Positions 34,288 to 43,729 are shown, numbered from the stretch's first letter. The stretch: DNA of 53,222 nt from Tannerellaceae bacterium (GCA_031288175.1 JAITRW010000035.1:1-53222), one strand, 5' to 3'. Notes: generated by a model from the sequence alone, not told the origin. Numbers and translations are program-made.

Positions 34288-35223
34288 ATGGCAACCTATA
34301 CAAAGCCACCCCTTTCTCTTGACCAACAGTTAAATAAACTTCAGTCTCGTGGTTTAATTATTGAGAATAGGGGTGATGCCGCCCACTGTTTAGAAAACAT
34401 AAGTTATTATCGTTTGCGGGCTTATACCTTCCCTTTTCAGGATAACAAGAATGAGACTCAGGATCATCATTTTATAAGAGAGGGTATTCGGTTCAGTGAG
34501 ATCATAGACCTGTATCAATTTGATTCCAATCTACGTGCTTTGATTTTTCATGAAATAGAGAATATTGAAGTTGCTTTTCGTACCCGGTTGGTATATCATT
34601 ACGCTATGGAAACCCATGATTCTCATTGGTATACAAATGCGGAATTATTTTTTCCACATTCAAAACGTACCTTCGAAAATGTGTATGCAGAGATTGATGC
34701 AGAAATAGGTCGCAGTAAGGAAGAATTCCTCATACATTACAAAAACAGTTATAGCGAGCCGACATTGCCACCCGCGTGGATGGCTCTTGAAGTTGTATCT
34801 TTTGGAGTACTGAGTCATTTGTACCGATTATTAAAAAAAGACAAGGGGAAAAAGGCTGTCGCGGAGAGTTTTGGGTTAAAAGATATTGCTACAATGGAAA
34901 ACTGGTTACATGCCATTAGTATCCTGCGAAACCATTGTGCGCACCATAACCGGATATGGAATAGACGTTTTCTTATAGGTCTACAATTACCCTACAATAC
35001 AATCTATCCCTTTATGGATAAACAAACTACAGAAGGGATTAAGAATAATAAGCTTTTCGCGTATATGTGCTGTATGAAATACCTGCTGGATAGGATAAAT
35101 CCCGGTAATCAATTCGCCACAAGCTTGGTCAAACTGATGGATAGGGGCGGAAACTTGTTATCCGTGAAGGATATGGGATTTCCTGAAAATTGGCAAAAAT
35201 TGAGTATTTGGAATGGAAATTGA
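34288..35223 (+). CDS. Abi_2 (AbiF/AbiD-like) abortive-infection protein with HEPN motif
   Basis: 311 residues. The Abi_2 family pattern is clear: KPPLSLDQQLNKLQSRGLII near the start, SYYRLRAYTFPF, then RALIFHEIENIEVAFRTRL, and the HEPN RNase motif R214-N-H-C-A-H219 (SILRNHCAHHNRIWNRRF). Such proteins are probable RNases that block growth on phage attack. The start at 34288 fits the family; the frame is open upstream but runs through the promoter and leader. It stands alone, between decayed small-protein copies and DUF5686, in an accessory stretch. Confidence 0.9.
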   Translation: MATYTKPPLSLDQQLNKLQSRGLIIENRGDAAHCLENISYYRLRAYTFPFQDNKNETQDHHFIREGIRFSEIIDLYQFDSNLRALIFHEIENIEVAFRTRLVYHYAMETHDSHWYTNAELFFPHSKRTFENVYAEIDAEIGRSKEEFLIHYKNSYSEPTLPPAWMALEVVSFGVLSHLYRLLKKDKGKKAVAESFGLKDIATMENWLHAISILRNHCAHHNRIWNRRFLIGLQLPYNTIYPFMDKQTTEGIKNNKLFAYMCCMKYLLDRINPGNQFATSLVKLMDRGGNLLSVKDMGFPENWQKLSIWNGN

Positions 35224-35251
35224 AATGAAAAAAGGATAGGTGTGTGGGTTA

Positions 35252-35311
35252 ATGGCGAAGGCGGCAATACTGCTGATACTGGTGGGGTGCGAAGAGGGAG
35301 GAGTCTGTTAA
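35252..35311 (+). CDS. possible truncated lipoprotein leader (19 codons)
   Basis: MAKAAILLILVGCEEGGVC: a short hydrophobic run ending in a lipobox-like LVGC, then a stop. It may be the remains of a small lipoprotein gene or of a lysis-type lipoprotein, or chance. Weak support. Confidence 0.2.
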   Translation: MAKAAILLILVGCEEGGVC

Positions 35312-35381
35312 CGGCATCGTTGAAGATATTGTGTCGTTGGACAAAGGCTCCTCGTAAGAGGGGGTAGGAGTAAGGCGAGGT

Positions 35382-37961
35382 TTAGAAGGTAAAGCGGAAT
35401 TCGATACGCAAAGCTCCCTTTCTCAACGGAGGCAGTCCCTCCCTGTCGTTCAGGTAGGTAAGACGACGGTAATAGTCGACACGTAAACACTTGAAGATGT
35501 TCTCCAGCCCCACGCTTGCTTCGACGTAGGGTAGTTTCCCCAAGGCTTGTGTATCTTCCGGAAAACGGAATAGCCCACCCTGAGAGCCCGGCAACAGTGG
35601 ATTATTCCGGTGGGATAAACCACCCCAAAAAGCATTTACGGATACTACCTCTCTCAATTTCAGCCATTTGATTACCGGCAGGCGGTTCTGTATCCATCCT
35701 TTCAGGAAGTACGTTGCATGTAACGAGAGGTAATGGTCTGCCACGAACTCTACGGGCCTCATCAAGTTGAACGATTCCGGTTGTATGGTGACGCTTTGGT
35801 TCGTATTGGGTAAGATAAGGAGGGGGAAGGGGACACTGTTCCAAACAGCGCCTGCCTTTATCTTCGCATCGATATGTCCGAAGGAGGAAAGCCAGAGGCG
35901 TTGCTCCATGCTGGCCTCGCTATGCTGATAATTGTACTTTCCCCCCAATAGCCCTTTCAGGCCGGAGTAGTGAGAAAAGGTAAAGACGGCTACATCCCTG
36001 GCCAGGTTTAGGCGCGATGCCCTACCTCTTCGAGAGTTAAAGGGCCGTTCGTTTTTCGCATACCGCAGGCTCAGTCCCAGCTCGCTGACGGTGAAAGACT
36101 TGATGCGTTCAAAGTTGCTCAAAGGCTCATAATACAAGGTACCCGCGGCCTCGTTGTTACTGCGTTGCAACCACGTTTTGAAAGCAAAGCCCCACCGATA
36201 ATCACGCTCGTATTTAATTCCCGCCTTACGGATATACTGCATCTTTCCTTCGTCCCGTTCCAATCCCGGCGGGGAAACGAAGAGGTTGTCCTTGTTTGTG
36301 TAAAGGTATTCCTGGCCCAGGGTATAGATGTCGTATTCGCATAATAAGCTGAGCGCATGCAAGGGATATTCCCGCGCATGAACCCTCTTCCGATTGAAAC
36401 TGTACGTCACTTGGGTCTGGTACTTCAACCGCCTGTCTTTCGTTCCATAGGCAAGAAAACCCTCGGCAAAAAGCTGCGGATGGCACTGTGCGGTTGTCAT
36501 GCCGCCACTCCTCAACCGCACCCCCTCGACCTGGTTCCCACTTAAAAAGGTATTCACCGGACCGAAATCAAAAGCGCTCAGATTCTGATCCTTTCGGGTA
36601 GGTAAGTAGCCTGAGATGAGAACTTCGCCCGTCTTGATCACGGCATTGAAGATAGGAACACCGCGTAAATCCCTAAGCAGGCTGCCAAGGATATTCTCCC
36701 TTGGCCGCAAGGGAATGTGCCGCGCCTGTTGCCAAAAGCAGTCCGGTTGCTCTTCGGCGCCGGGCAACGTATGCAAATTTCCGGAAAGGGCGAAAACACT
36801 ATCCCCCGGAAAAGCAAAGTCGTATCGGTCATAGTGCCTTACCTGGTGAGCGTAGATACGCGGAACCCCCTTGCTGGCGAAAAAATTGATGTAGGTATTT
36901 TCTTCCCCTATCACCCATGTACTGTTTTCCGTCCGGCGAAAAGTTTGCTCAATCCGGAAATCGTCTACCCAATTCACATTCGCTTTACGGGAAAGATTGA
37001 GCACCAGCTTCTTGACCGCATAGCGTCCGTCGAGTGTGACGGCCATCTTTCCCGTAAAACCGTAGCCCTCGCTGTTGGAAGGTACAAAGGCCAAGGTAGC
37101 GCAAGAATCCCCCTCTACCACAATTGTGTCGGTGATGTAAAAATGATAATAAACCGTAGCTATGGACGAGTGAAGGGGACTGACAAAGCGGCTCAGCAGG
37201 AAGGCGACGTCGTTCTCAAAGATGTTGACCGGGCGGAAGATCTCCTCTATGTTTGCCGAAAGCGTACCGTTTTGATCAATGGTATTGTCTATACCCTCCT
37301 GTCGACGTCCTTTGAGGATGGTCCGGTATGTTTCCGGAGACTGGCGGTAGTATAGCTCCGAGAGCTTCTCCCTGACCGAAAGAATCAATATCGGCTTCCC
37401 GTTAAGGACGGAGGTATCGGTATAGTTTTTCACGAAAGCGAAACGTTTCATCCATCCCCTATCAAGATTCGGACGAAAGTCATCCCAAGCCAAGGACAAC
37501 TTCTCGTACACCTCTACCCGATAGCGCTCCATCGCTTCTATCCGGTTCTCGCCCTTATGGGCTATCACCTGCCGGGCAAGTTCTACGGCGGGATTGCCCC
37601 GACGGCTATACCGTTCGCGCTTGGGTCGTACGGTCACTTCTCCTATCTCGTAAGCCACCGGTCGCAACCAAACCGTCATTTCTTCCGGGGCAGCCTTCAT
37701 TCGCTTGGTCTCATAACCCAGAAAAGAGGCTTCTATGAACGAACCCTCCACATCCCCCGGAAGAGAGAAAAAACCTTGTGCATCGCTTACCCCGCCGCGA
37801 ATCATAGTCTCCCCTGCTTCGTCCATAAGCAAGACGGATACAGAGGCTATCGGTTTGCCCGTTAACGAATCTTTGACGATTCCTCGCACCCCCTCTGCCG
37901 CTACACATCCGCCTGCAAACCACAAAGCGGTGAAAAGTTCCGTTATCTTTCTCCAAAACAT
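35382..37961 (-). CDS. DUF5686 and carboxypeptidase-like regulatory domain protein
   Basis: 859 residues: signal peptide (FTALWFAGGCVAAEG), an N-terminal CarboxypepD_reg-like domain (VRGIVKDSLTGKPIASVSVLL, about residues 25-110), then a long DUF5686 region ending in a predicted outer-membrane barrel (RKGALRIEFRFTF with C-terminal F). The family is Bacteroidota-specific, probably outer-membrane, function unknown. Start at 37961 chosen because it begins the signal peptide; upstream in-frame codons cross the rbfA promoter. Confidence 0.85.
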   Translation of the reverse strand: MFWRKITELFTALWFAGGCVAAEGVRGIVKDSLTGKPIASVSVLLMDEAGETMIRGGVSDAQGFFSLPGDVEGSFIEASFLGYETKRMKAAPEEMTVWLRPVAYEIGEVTVRPKRERYSRRGNPAVELARQVIAHKGENRIEAMERYRVEVYEKLSLAWDDFRPNLDRGWMKRFAFVKNYTDTSVLNGKPILILSVREKLSELYYRQSPETYRTILKGRRQEGIDNTIDQNGTLSANIEEIFRPVNIFENDVAFLLSRFVSPLHSSIATVYYHFYITDTIVVEGDSCATLAFVPSNSEGYGFTGKMAVTLDGRYAVKKLVLNLSRKANVNWVDDFRIEQTFRRTENSTWVIGEENTYINFFASKGVPRIYAHQVRHYDRYDFAFPGDSVFALSGNLHTLPGAEEQPDCFWQQARHIPLRPRENILGSLLRDLRGVPIFNAVIKTGEVLISGYLPTRKDQNLSAFDFGPVNTFLSGNQVEGVRLRSGGMTTAQCHPQLFAEGFLAYGTKDRRLKYQTQVTYSFNRKRVHAREYPLHALSLLCEYDIYTLGQEYLYTNKDNLFVSPPGLERDEGKMQYIRKAGIKYERDYRWGFAFKTWLQRSNNEAAGTLYYEPLSNFERIKSFTVSELGLSLRYAKNERPFNSRRGRASRLNLARDVAVFTFSHYSGLKGLLGGKYNYQHSEASMEQRLWLSSFGHIDAKIKAGAVWNSVPFPLLILPNTNQSVTIQPESFNLMRPVEFVADHYLSLHATYFLKGWIQNRLPVIKWLKLREVVSVNAFWGGLSHRNNPLLPGSQGGLFRFPEDTQALGKLPYVEASVGLENIFKCLRVDYYRRLTYLNDREGLPPLRKGALRIEFRFTF

Positions 37962-37985
37962 GGGGTAAACATAGTCTTTTCCTGC

Positions 37986-37993
37986 TACCTTTG
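37986..37993 (+). promoter_or_regulatory. -7 element upstream of rbfA
   Basis: TACCTTTG, 41 bases before the rbfA ATG, in the gap between the divergent DUF5686 and rbfA genes. No clear -33 element. Confidence 0.55.
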
Positions 37994-38033
37994 CACATTC
38001 ATAAGGGTTTAAACTTTTTACGACAGAAAAGTT

Positions 38034-38375
38034 ATGGAAGGGACTAGACTCAATAAAGTAAATAGGCTGTTGCAAAAAGAACTCGGAATCCTTTTTCAGG
38101 AGCAGACACAATCCTTAAAGGGCACTTTCGTTTCCGTGAGTACCGTTCGTGTAAGTCCCGACTTGGGGCTGGCGAAAGTCTACCTGAGTCTTTTTCCACA
38201 AGAAAAAGCCTCGGAGTTGATGAATGCAATCCGCTACAATACCCGTACGCTACGGTATGATTTAGGGCAACGAATCGGAAAACAGTTGCGGAAGGTTCCC
38301 GAATTGGTCTTCTTTCAAGACGATTCGCTGGATTATATTGAACATATAGACGAATTGCTGCAAGGTCACCCATGA
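38034..38375 (+). CDS. rbfA: ribosome-binding factor A
   Basis: 113 residues of the RbfA KH-like fold (RLNKVNRLLQKELGILFQE; VSTVRVSPDLGLAKVYLSLF; GKQLRKVPELVFFQDDSLDY). It assists late 30S maturation by binding 16S rRNA. Its stop overlaps the start of the permease gene as ATGA. Confidence 0.93.
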   Translation: MEGTRLNKVNRLLQKELGILFQEQTQSLKGTFVSVSTVRVSPDLGLAKVYLSLFPQEKASELMNAIRYNTRTLRYDLGQRIGKQLRKVPELVFFQDDSLDYIEHIDELLQGHP

Positions 38376-39622
38376 ATCTTCCCTTTCATATAGCTACACG
38401 GTACCTGTTTGCGGAAAAGTCTTTCGCACCGGTAAACGTCGTGACCGCTGTCTCCGCCTGCGGCGTAGCGGTGGTGACGGCGGCTTTGGTGTGCGCGCTG
38501 TCGGTCTTGAACGGCTTTCACGAACTGACGGCTCAAATGTTCGGACAGTTAGATCCCCAGATAAAGATCAGCCCTGTACGGGGGAAAACCCTCTCGTTGG
38601 CCGATGCAAACCTATACCGCCTCTGGGATATAAGCGGCGTGGCAGGTATTTGCGGAGTGTTGCAGGACAATGCCCTTATCCGTTATGGGGACCGTCAGGT
38701 AATAGGGGTAGTAAAAGGAGTGGAGCCTGCTTTCCGCTGGATGAGCGGCATACATAATGTGCTTATCGACGGGGACTTTCTTTTGCACGAAGATGTGACG
38801 GATTATGCCACCTTAGGGTTAGGGATGGCATTCTCGCTGGGTGTACGTCCGGGATTTACGGAGCCGTTGACGCTCTATGCGCCGCGCAGGGACGAAAAGC
38901 TCAATATGTCCAACCCCCTCGCATCGTTTCACTCGGAAAATGCCTACGTAGGAGGGGTGTTCAGTATTAACCAGCAGTCATATGATGACAACTATGTCCT
39001 TGTCTCCATAGAGCTTGCGCGCTCCCTTTTTCACTACGACGAACAGACCTGGTCGGCACTCGAATTAGCTCTACAACCCGAAGAATCTGTGCCAGCGATG
39101 AAAGAAAGCATCACAGGTATACTTGGTAAGGAGTATAAGGTGGAAGATCGCTACGAACAACAGTCGGAAGCCTTCAAAATGATGCAAGTGGAAAAACTGA
39201 TGATCTTCCTCATCCTCAGTTTTATACTCTTTATCGCACTTTTCAACGTGATAGGCACATTGTCGTTGTTGATGATAGAGAAGGAGGCCGACACACGCAC
39301 ACTCCGAAACCTTGGCGCCGATGCCGTCACCGTCCGAACCGTCTTCCTCTTCGAAGGATGGATGATCGCCGGTATAGGCGCCCTGGTGGGCCTGGTGGGC
39401 GGTTTGTTTCTTTGCGGGATACAGCAAGTGTTCGGGCTGATACGCCTCGGCGGCGAGGCGGGCCATTTTATCGTAGATTCGTATCCCGTCAAAGTGGAAA
39501 TCGTTGACCTTGTAGGTATCCTGTCCACAGTGCTTGTTGTCGGATTTATGGCGTCTGTATATGCAGTATTTCTCCAGGGGCGAAAGAAAGGAGATCCCTT
39601 AGGGGCGTCCCTGTTTCAATAG
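38372..39622 (+). CDS. FtsX-like ABC transporter permease (LolC/E type)
   Basis: 416 residues with an N-terminal membrane helix (VNVVTAVSACGVAVVTAALVCALSVLNGF), a periplasmic MacB-like domain (about 50-260) and three C-terminal helices (LIFLILSFILFIALFNVIG; IAGIGALVGLVGGLFLCGI; LVGILSTVLVVGFMASVYAVF). It probably releases lipoproteins from the inner membrane together with an ATPase encoded elsewhere. Its 3' end overlaps the convergent larC gene by 77 bases. Confidence 0.88.
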   Translation: MNLPFHIATRYLFAEKSFAPVNVVTAVSACGVAVVTAALVCALSVLNGFHELTAQMFGQLDPQIKISPVRGKTLSLADANLYRLWDISGVAGICGVLQDNALIRYGDRQVIGVVKGVEPAFRWMSGIHNVLIDGDFLLHEDVTDYATLGLGMAFSLGVRPGFTEPLTLYAPRRDEKLNMSNPLASFHSENAYVGGVFSINQQSYDDNYVLVSIELARSLFHYDEQTWSALELALQPEESVPAMKESITGILGKEYKVEDRYEQQSEAFKMMQVEKLMIFLILSFILFIALFNVIGTLSLLMIEKEADTRTLRNLGADAVTVRTVFLFEGWMIAGIGALVGLVGGLFLCGIQQVFGLIRLGGEAGHFIVDSYPVKVEIVDLVGILSTVLVVGFMASVYAVFLQGRKKGDPLGASLFQ

Positions 39623-40775
39623 CTAAGCGCCGTGCGTCGTTATACTGTACAGCCGCCCGTTGTTTGCCCTCAAAGAGAACTTCCTTGGCATGGAGAAGGC
39701 CGAAAGGGGAGGAGACCAGTAAATTTTGACGATCCCTGGCGTGGCGTTGCACCCATTGGCGCCGTATTCCGAGCGGAGCCATCTCGGTAAAAATGATCCG
39801 TTCCAGTACGGTAACGGCACACTCTTCGCAGAGGATGGAAAGGAAAGTAGAGAAACAGCCCTTTTTAATGAATATGGGAATAAAGAAAACCTCCTTGGCG
39901 CCTGAAGCCAGGAGGCGTTCCATGACGAAACCGAGCACCTCAGGAGTAATATTGTCAATATTGGTCTCAAGGACCGTCAATAGACTGTCCCTTTCTTCCT
40001 CGTTTTTTTCGGGGATCGTTTCCCCCAGCACGACCCTGAGGAGGTTAGGCAAGGTATAGTCTTTGTCTCCCGCCCCATATCCGACACCCATAAGTTGCAT
40101 CTCTGGCATGTCTCCGAACGATGCGGCCAGTTCGGCAATGATGGCAGCACCCGTTGGGGTTGTCAGCACTCCCTCCACAAAAGAATGCTGCCGAAAAGGG
40201 ACTTTTCGGGAGGCCAACAATTCGATGACGGTAGGAACGGGAATGGGCCTCATACCCTGTGGAGTGTCCAGAAAACCGATGCCGTCGTACTGAACGGAGG
40301 CGGTAATTTTTTGAGGGGCGAGGTCGTGTATACAGAGCGCCGTTCCCACGATATAAATGATGGAAGCAAGGTCTCCCGCTTCAAAAAAACGTACTTCACG
40401 GACAGGTATCTTATTCACCTTGGCTTCGGCTTCTGCCAGGCGTTGAAAAATACGCAAGGCCAACTCTTTGGCAGGTTCGGGAATGCCGGCGGTAGCCAAT
40501 ATGGTGGAGATAGCGTCCATAGACGAATGCTCGTGTTTATGTACCTGATGCTCAGGATGAATGGAATGTATCGTGTGCTCATCAAGCCGGACGTCGGACT
40601 TGAGAGATTTAAGGCCGTTTTTATTCACAGAACCAACGTGCAATTCCCAACCCGAAAGGCCAAGGTTACGCAACTGTCGGATAAGCCATTGTTCGTCCAC
40701 GCCGAGATCAAGAAGGGCCCCGAGCACCATATTCCCGCTAATGCCACAGAAACAGTCAAAATAGAGTGTTCGCAT
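39546..40775 (-). CDS. larC: nickel-pincer cofactor biosynthesis protein LarC
   Basis: 409 residues; begins LYFDCFCGISGNMVLGALLDLG, the LarC signature, with a histidine-rich stretch (HEHSSMD) and PVPTVIELL. LarC inserts nickel into the pyridinium dithiocarboxylate cofactor of lactate racemase-like enzymes; no larA, larB or larE is in the window. Start 40775 chosen from the conserved N-terminus; it shares one base with the stop of the upstream gene. The last 11 or so residues reach into the convergent permease gene. Confidence 0.9.
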   Translation of the reverse strand: MRTLYFDCFCGISGNMVLGALLDLGVDEQWLIRQLRNLGLSGWELHVGSVNKNGLKSLKSDVRLDEHTIHSIHPEHQVHKHEHSSMDAISTILATAGIPEPAKELALRIFQRLAEAEAKVNKIPVREVRFFEAGDLASIIYIVGTALCIHDLAPQKITASVQYDGIGFLDTPQGMRPIPVPTVIELLASRKVPFRQHSFVEGVLTTPTGAAIIAELAASFGDMPEMQLMGVGYGAGDKDYTLPNLLRVVLGETIPEKNEEERDSLLTVLETNIDNITPEVLGFVMERLLASGAKEVFFIPIFIKKGCFSTFLSILCEECAVTVLERIIFTEMAPLGIRRQWVQRHARDRQNLLVSSPFGLLHAKEVLFEGKQRAAVQYNDARRLAIETGTPLRDLLSFAPGEILHIQTP

Positions 40776-41833
40776 CAATGTTTCCGAATAAAATCCAAAC
40801 AATTGTCAAGGTCAACGTAGAGGTGAAGCATCTGCTCATAATCTACCGTCTGTTCGCCGACATGGAGAGAACAGGTAATCTCTACCTTGACGTGCCGGAG
40901 GGGGGTACAAGTATAGGAAAAGTCGGTACGGTTGTACAGGCGCTGTCGGTAGACGGGGTCTCCCCAATACAATTTCGATCCGTTTTCAGGAAAAACCTGC
41001 TGGGGGTCTCCGCAATAGAGAGAATTGACGATTCTGAAACCATAGTGCCCCAGGCGCAATTCAGACAGGACGCCTTGAGGAGTATGCCAACGCTTAATGT
41101 CACGATTACGCTCCAAGCCGATACAATGGCCGAGGGTAATATCCAATACGTCTATGGGCAGCAGTCCGGAAAGGTCTATGCCGCCGGAGAAGAGTTGCAA
41201 GGCATTGTCATGCAAAGGGTCATGGACGTCGGGATTGGCAGAGGGAGCGAAGTGGAAGAGGTAACCAAAGAGGCGTGCATGGAAACGGCAATAATTCCAC
41301 CCTGCCGCCCATCCTACGAAAAAGGATTCGCGCTCTTCAATGGACTGACGCCCTGTCCAATCAAGCCATGCGTTAGCAAAAAGAGCCTCGCTGCGCAGTT
41401 CGTAAAAGATGCCGTTGAGGACAGTCCGGTAGTTTGCAATGGAATCGCGAAAGAATATGCGGGGATAATTGCCGATAGTTTCCCTTCGAGGGAAAGCACC
41501 GATGAAGTAACGTAGGTGTTTCCTATGTGAGCTATAATAGACCATCGGTTCGGTGGCCACGAAGCTTGTCTTGCTGCCATACTCGTGTACACCGGAGAAA
41601 CCGGCGCAGAGGGCGGAAGTGGTATCCCAGCGGAACCCTACCTGCCCGCCCAATCGAACGCCTGCCTCGGTGCGGGAAGGCCTAAGTCCGTTGACGCCGA
41701 ATTCAGGATTGTCAAAAAAAGAGTGTACATGAATACCGATGACGGGTTCTTGCGAAAAAAGCCCTAACGATATAGCAGAAAAAACGATAAACAGTAAAAC
41801 AATGACCGATCGCCGTCGAATATAGAAAAACAT
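40775..41833 (-). CDS. putative outer-membrane beta-barrel protein
   Basis: 352 residues with a signal peptide (VIVLLFIVFSAISLGLFSQ) followed by alternating beta-strand-like segments rich in aromatic residues (AGVRLGGQVGFRWDTTSALC; FVGWAAGWNYCRFHARLFGYLFHF; HVKVEITCSLHV). I do not recognise a named family. It overlaps the larC start by one base, so the two may be co-expressed, but a shared role is not evident. Confidence 0.65.
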   Translation of the reverse strand: MFFYIRRRSVIVLLFIVFSAISLGLFSQEPVIGIHVHSFFDNPEFGVNGLRPSRTEAGVRLGGQVGFRWDTTSALCAGFSGVHEYGSKTSFVATEPMVYYSSHRKHLRYFIGAFPRRETIGNYPRIFFRDSIANYRTVLNGIFYELRSEALFANAWLDWTGRQSIEERESFFVGWAAGWNYCRFHARLFGYLFHFAPSANPDVHDPLHDNALQLFSGGIDLSGLLPIDVLDITLGHCIGLERNRDIKRWHTPQGVLSELRLGHYGFRIVNSLYCGDPQQVFPENGSKLYWGDPVYRQRLYNRTDFSYTCTPLRHVKVEITCSLHVGEQTVDYEQMLHLYVDLDNCLDFIRKH

Positions 41834-41870
41834 CCCTGATTGTGTTTGTAAAAGAGTTCAACAACCTTTA

Positions 41871-41878
41871 CAAAGGTA
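41871..41878 (-). promoter_or_regulatory. -7 element for the barrel protein-larC pair
   Basis: CAAAGGTA reads TACCTTTG on the minus strand, 37 bases before the ATG at 41833. A second copy lies at 41948-41955. Confidence 0.5.
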
Positions 41879-41930
41879 GATATTCTCCTATAAAGATAAA
41901 ATGAATTGTTTATTTTTCTTTCGCTTCACT

Positions 41931-41938
41931 TACCTTTG
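41931..41938 (+). promoter_or_regulatory. -7 element for the polyprenyl synthase gene
   Basis: TACCTTTG, 42 bases before the ATG at 41980; TTG at 41906-41908 is 22 bases upstream. Confidence 0.55.
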
Positions 41939-41979
41939 CGGCCTATACAAAGGTAAAAAGAAGGGGGAAGGGTGAAAAG

Positions 41980-42957
41980 ATGGATAGGTTGGGAGAGATA
42001 CGAAAAGTGGTGTCGGCAGAGTTGGTCGCTTTTCAACAAGAGTATACTGCGACTATGCAAGGAGGAACGGGTTGGTTGCAGGATTGTCTTGATTTCCTGA
42101 CGAAAAAACAAGGTAAACAGATCCGCCCACTGTTGACCCTGTTGTCTGCCAAAGCTTGCAGCGGGCACGTTGTCACGCCGCAAACCGTGCAGTGCGCCGT
42201 CTTTCTGGAGATACTTCATACTGCCTCGCTTGTGCACGACGATGTGATAGACGGCACACGCCGCCGTCGCGGGAACCCTACGCTCAATGTGGCTTTTGAT
42301 AATCGCTTGGCCGTACTGACAGGGGATTACCTGCTTTCGAGTATAGTGTCACGCGCCGCAGACCTGGACGATCGCAGGATCGTACGTGTCTTAGCCGGAT
42401 TGGGGAGAGACCTGGCAGAGGGCGAGGTTGCGGAGCTTGAGCTTGCCGACAACGGTACAATCAACGAAGCGGTTTATATGCAGGTGATACGAAAAAAAAC
42501 GGCGTCGCTCCTGTCGGCATGCGCGGAACTCGGCTCCCTGTCCGGCGGCGGGACGGAAAGCGAAAGGGAGACGTTGCGTGACTTCGGCAAACATCTGGGC
42601 TACTGTTTTCAGATACGGGACGACATCTTTGATTACTACGATGCCGAGATAGGCAAACCGACAGGGCACGATCTCCTCGAAGGCAAAATCACCCTGCCTC
42701 TGCTCTTTGCCCTATCGCAAGGCGCATCTGCGGAAATCGATACGGCTCGACACATAATCCTCTCCAAAGATTTTACCGAAGAGAATGTGAAAAGCCTTAT
42801 AGATTTTGCCAAACGCGCGGGAGGTATCACCTATGCCGAGCAGGTCATGGACGAACATTTCCGTGCGGCCAACAACCTGCTTGGCACGCTACCCCCCTCT
42901 CCGGCGGCACAGGCGTTGAAGAAGCTGTCCGCTTATCTCGTAGTCCGTAACCACTAA
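41980..42957 (+). CDS. polyprenyl diphosphate synthase
   Basis: 325 residues of the trans-isoprenyl diphosphate synthase family. The first aspartate-rich motif is VHDDVIDGTRRRRGNP (D87, D88, D91), the second QIRDDIFDYYD. It builds a long-chain isoprenoid diphosphate, most likely for the menaquinone side chain; chain length cannot be read with confidence. Its stop codon lies in a short tandem repeat. Confidence 0.93.
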   Translation: MDRLGEIRKVVSAELVAFQQEYTATMQGGTGWLQDCLDFLTKKQGKQIRPLLTLLSAKACSGHVVTPQTVQCAVFLEILHTASLVHDDVIDGTRRRRGNPTLNVAFDNRLAVLTGDYLLSSIVSRAADLDDRRIVRVLAGLGRDLAEGEVAELELADNGTINEAVYMQVIRKKTASLLSACAELGSLSGGGTESERETLRDFGKHLGYCFQIRDDIFDYYDAEIGKPTGHDLLEGKITLPLLFALSQGASAEIDTARHIILSKDFTEENVKSLIDFAKRAGGITYAEQVMDEHFRAANNLLGTLPPSPAAQALKKLSAYLVVRNH

Positions 42958-42973
42958 CCACTAACCACTAACC
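42948..42973 (+). repeat. tandem TAACCAC repeat
   Basis: The 7-base unit TAACCAC is repeated almost four times across the stop codon of the polyprenyl synthase gene. The unit carries TAA, so the stop is duplicated. Confidence 0.85.
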
Positions 42974-42999
42974 TTCTCACCTCCCACACACATTATGTA

Positions 43000-43578
43000 T
43001 CAAATACCGGTCAGCACCCCTAAAGTCCACCAAAACATTGACTCCGACGCTTTTTCAGCCGCATTGTTTTTTTGAATATGAACAAGAACGCTATGAAATA
43101 ATAAGGGAACAAAATTCAAATCGGTATCTACATTCATTTCTACATCTACCCTATTTCCTACCAACTGAGGAAAAGTGCTGTTGAATGTATATCCGGCACT
43201 CGCATACGTTTTTCCTGCCTGTTTGTAAGATAAATTCTTTTTCTTTGACACGAGTAAATATTCATTCTCTTTTGACAATTGTCCGATTACTTCCGTGCCC
43301 GGAAATAGATAAACCTTTTTGCATCTTTTGGAAGCAATGACCCCAAACTTTTTTCCCATAGATGAAAAGACGAACTTCTTCTTCTCCTTCGTTACGGTGA
43401 TAGGAATGTTGCGGTACACAAAAAAGTCCTTTGCATATTGAAGCACCGCATTGTTGCTTGCATCGTATACCACAATCGTATCCTGTTGAGGGCTGATCGT
43501 AAAATGATACTTTTCTGCTCCTACCGGCATTGCACCCATTAAGGTTGCCACCCATACACATACTGCAAACTTTTTCAT
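43000..43578 (-). CDS. hypothetical secreted protein (192 residues)
   Basis: A signal peptide (FAVCVWVATLMGAMPVGA) is followed by a probably beta-rich, lysine-rich domain (FVYRNIPITVTKEKKKFVFSS) and a C-terminal stretch with aromatic residues (SMFWWTLGVLTGI) that may touch the membrane. No family recognised. The start at 43578 places the signal peptide first; 12 upstream codons in frame are not counted. Confidence 0.6.
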   Translation of the reverse strand: MKKFAVCVWVATLMGAMPVGAEKYHFTISPQQDTIVVYDASNNAVLQYAKDFFVYRNIPITVTKEKKKFVFSSMGKKFGVIASKRCKKVYLFPGTEVIGQLSKENEYLLVSKKKNLSYKQAGKTYASAGYTFNSTFPQLVGNRVDVEMNVDTDLNFVPLLFHSVLVHIQKNNAAEKASESMFWWTLGVLTGI

Positions 43579-43626
43579 ATTGATAGATACTAAATTATGG
43601 ATACCCGACCCCAAAAATAAAAAAAG

Positions 43627-43660
43627 AGGCAGGAAAGTGTGTCTTTTCCGCCTATTTTTT
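43627..43660. terminator. bidirectional-looking hairpin
   Basis: AGGCAGGAAAG pairs with CTTTTCCGCCT (one mismatch, one wobble; loop TGTGT), with T-rich sequence on the right and A-rich on the left. It could stop transcripts from either side, or form the leader of the 43000-43578 gene. Confidence 0.5.
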
Positions 43661-43729
43661 ATTTTCTACTTATATTTTCACAAAGAAGCCCAACGTGAAC
43701 GCGGCATCAGTATATGTTCCCGAAGGGGC

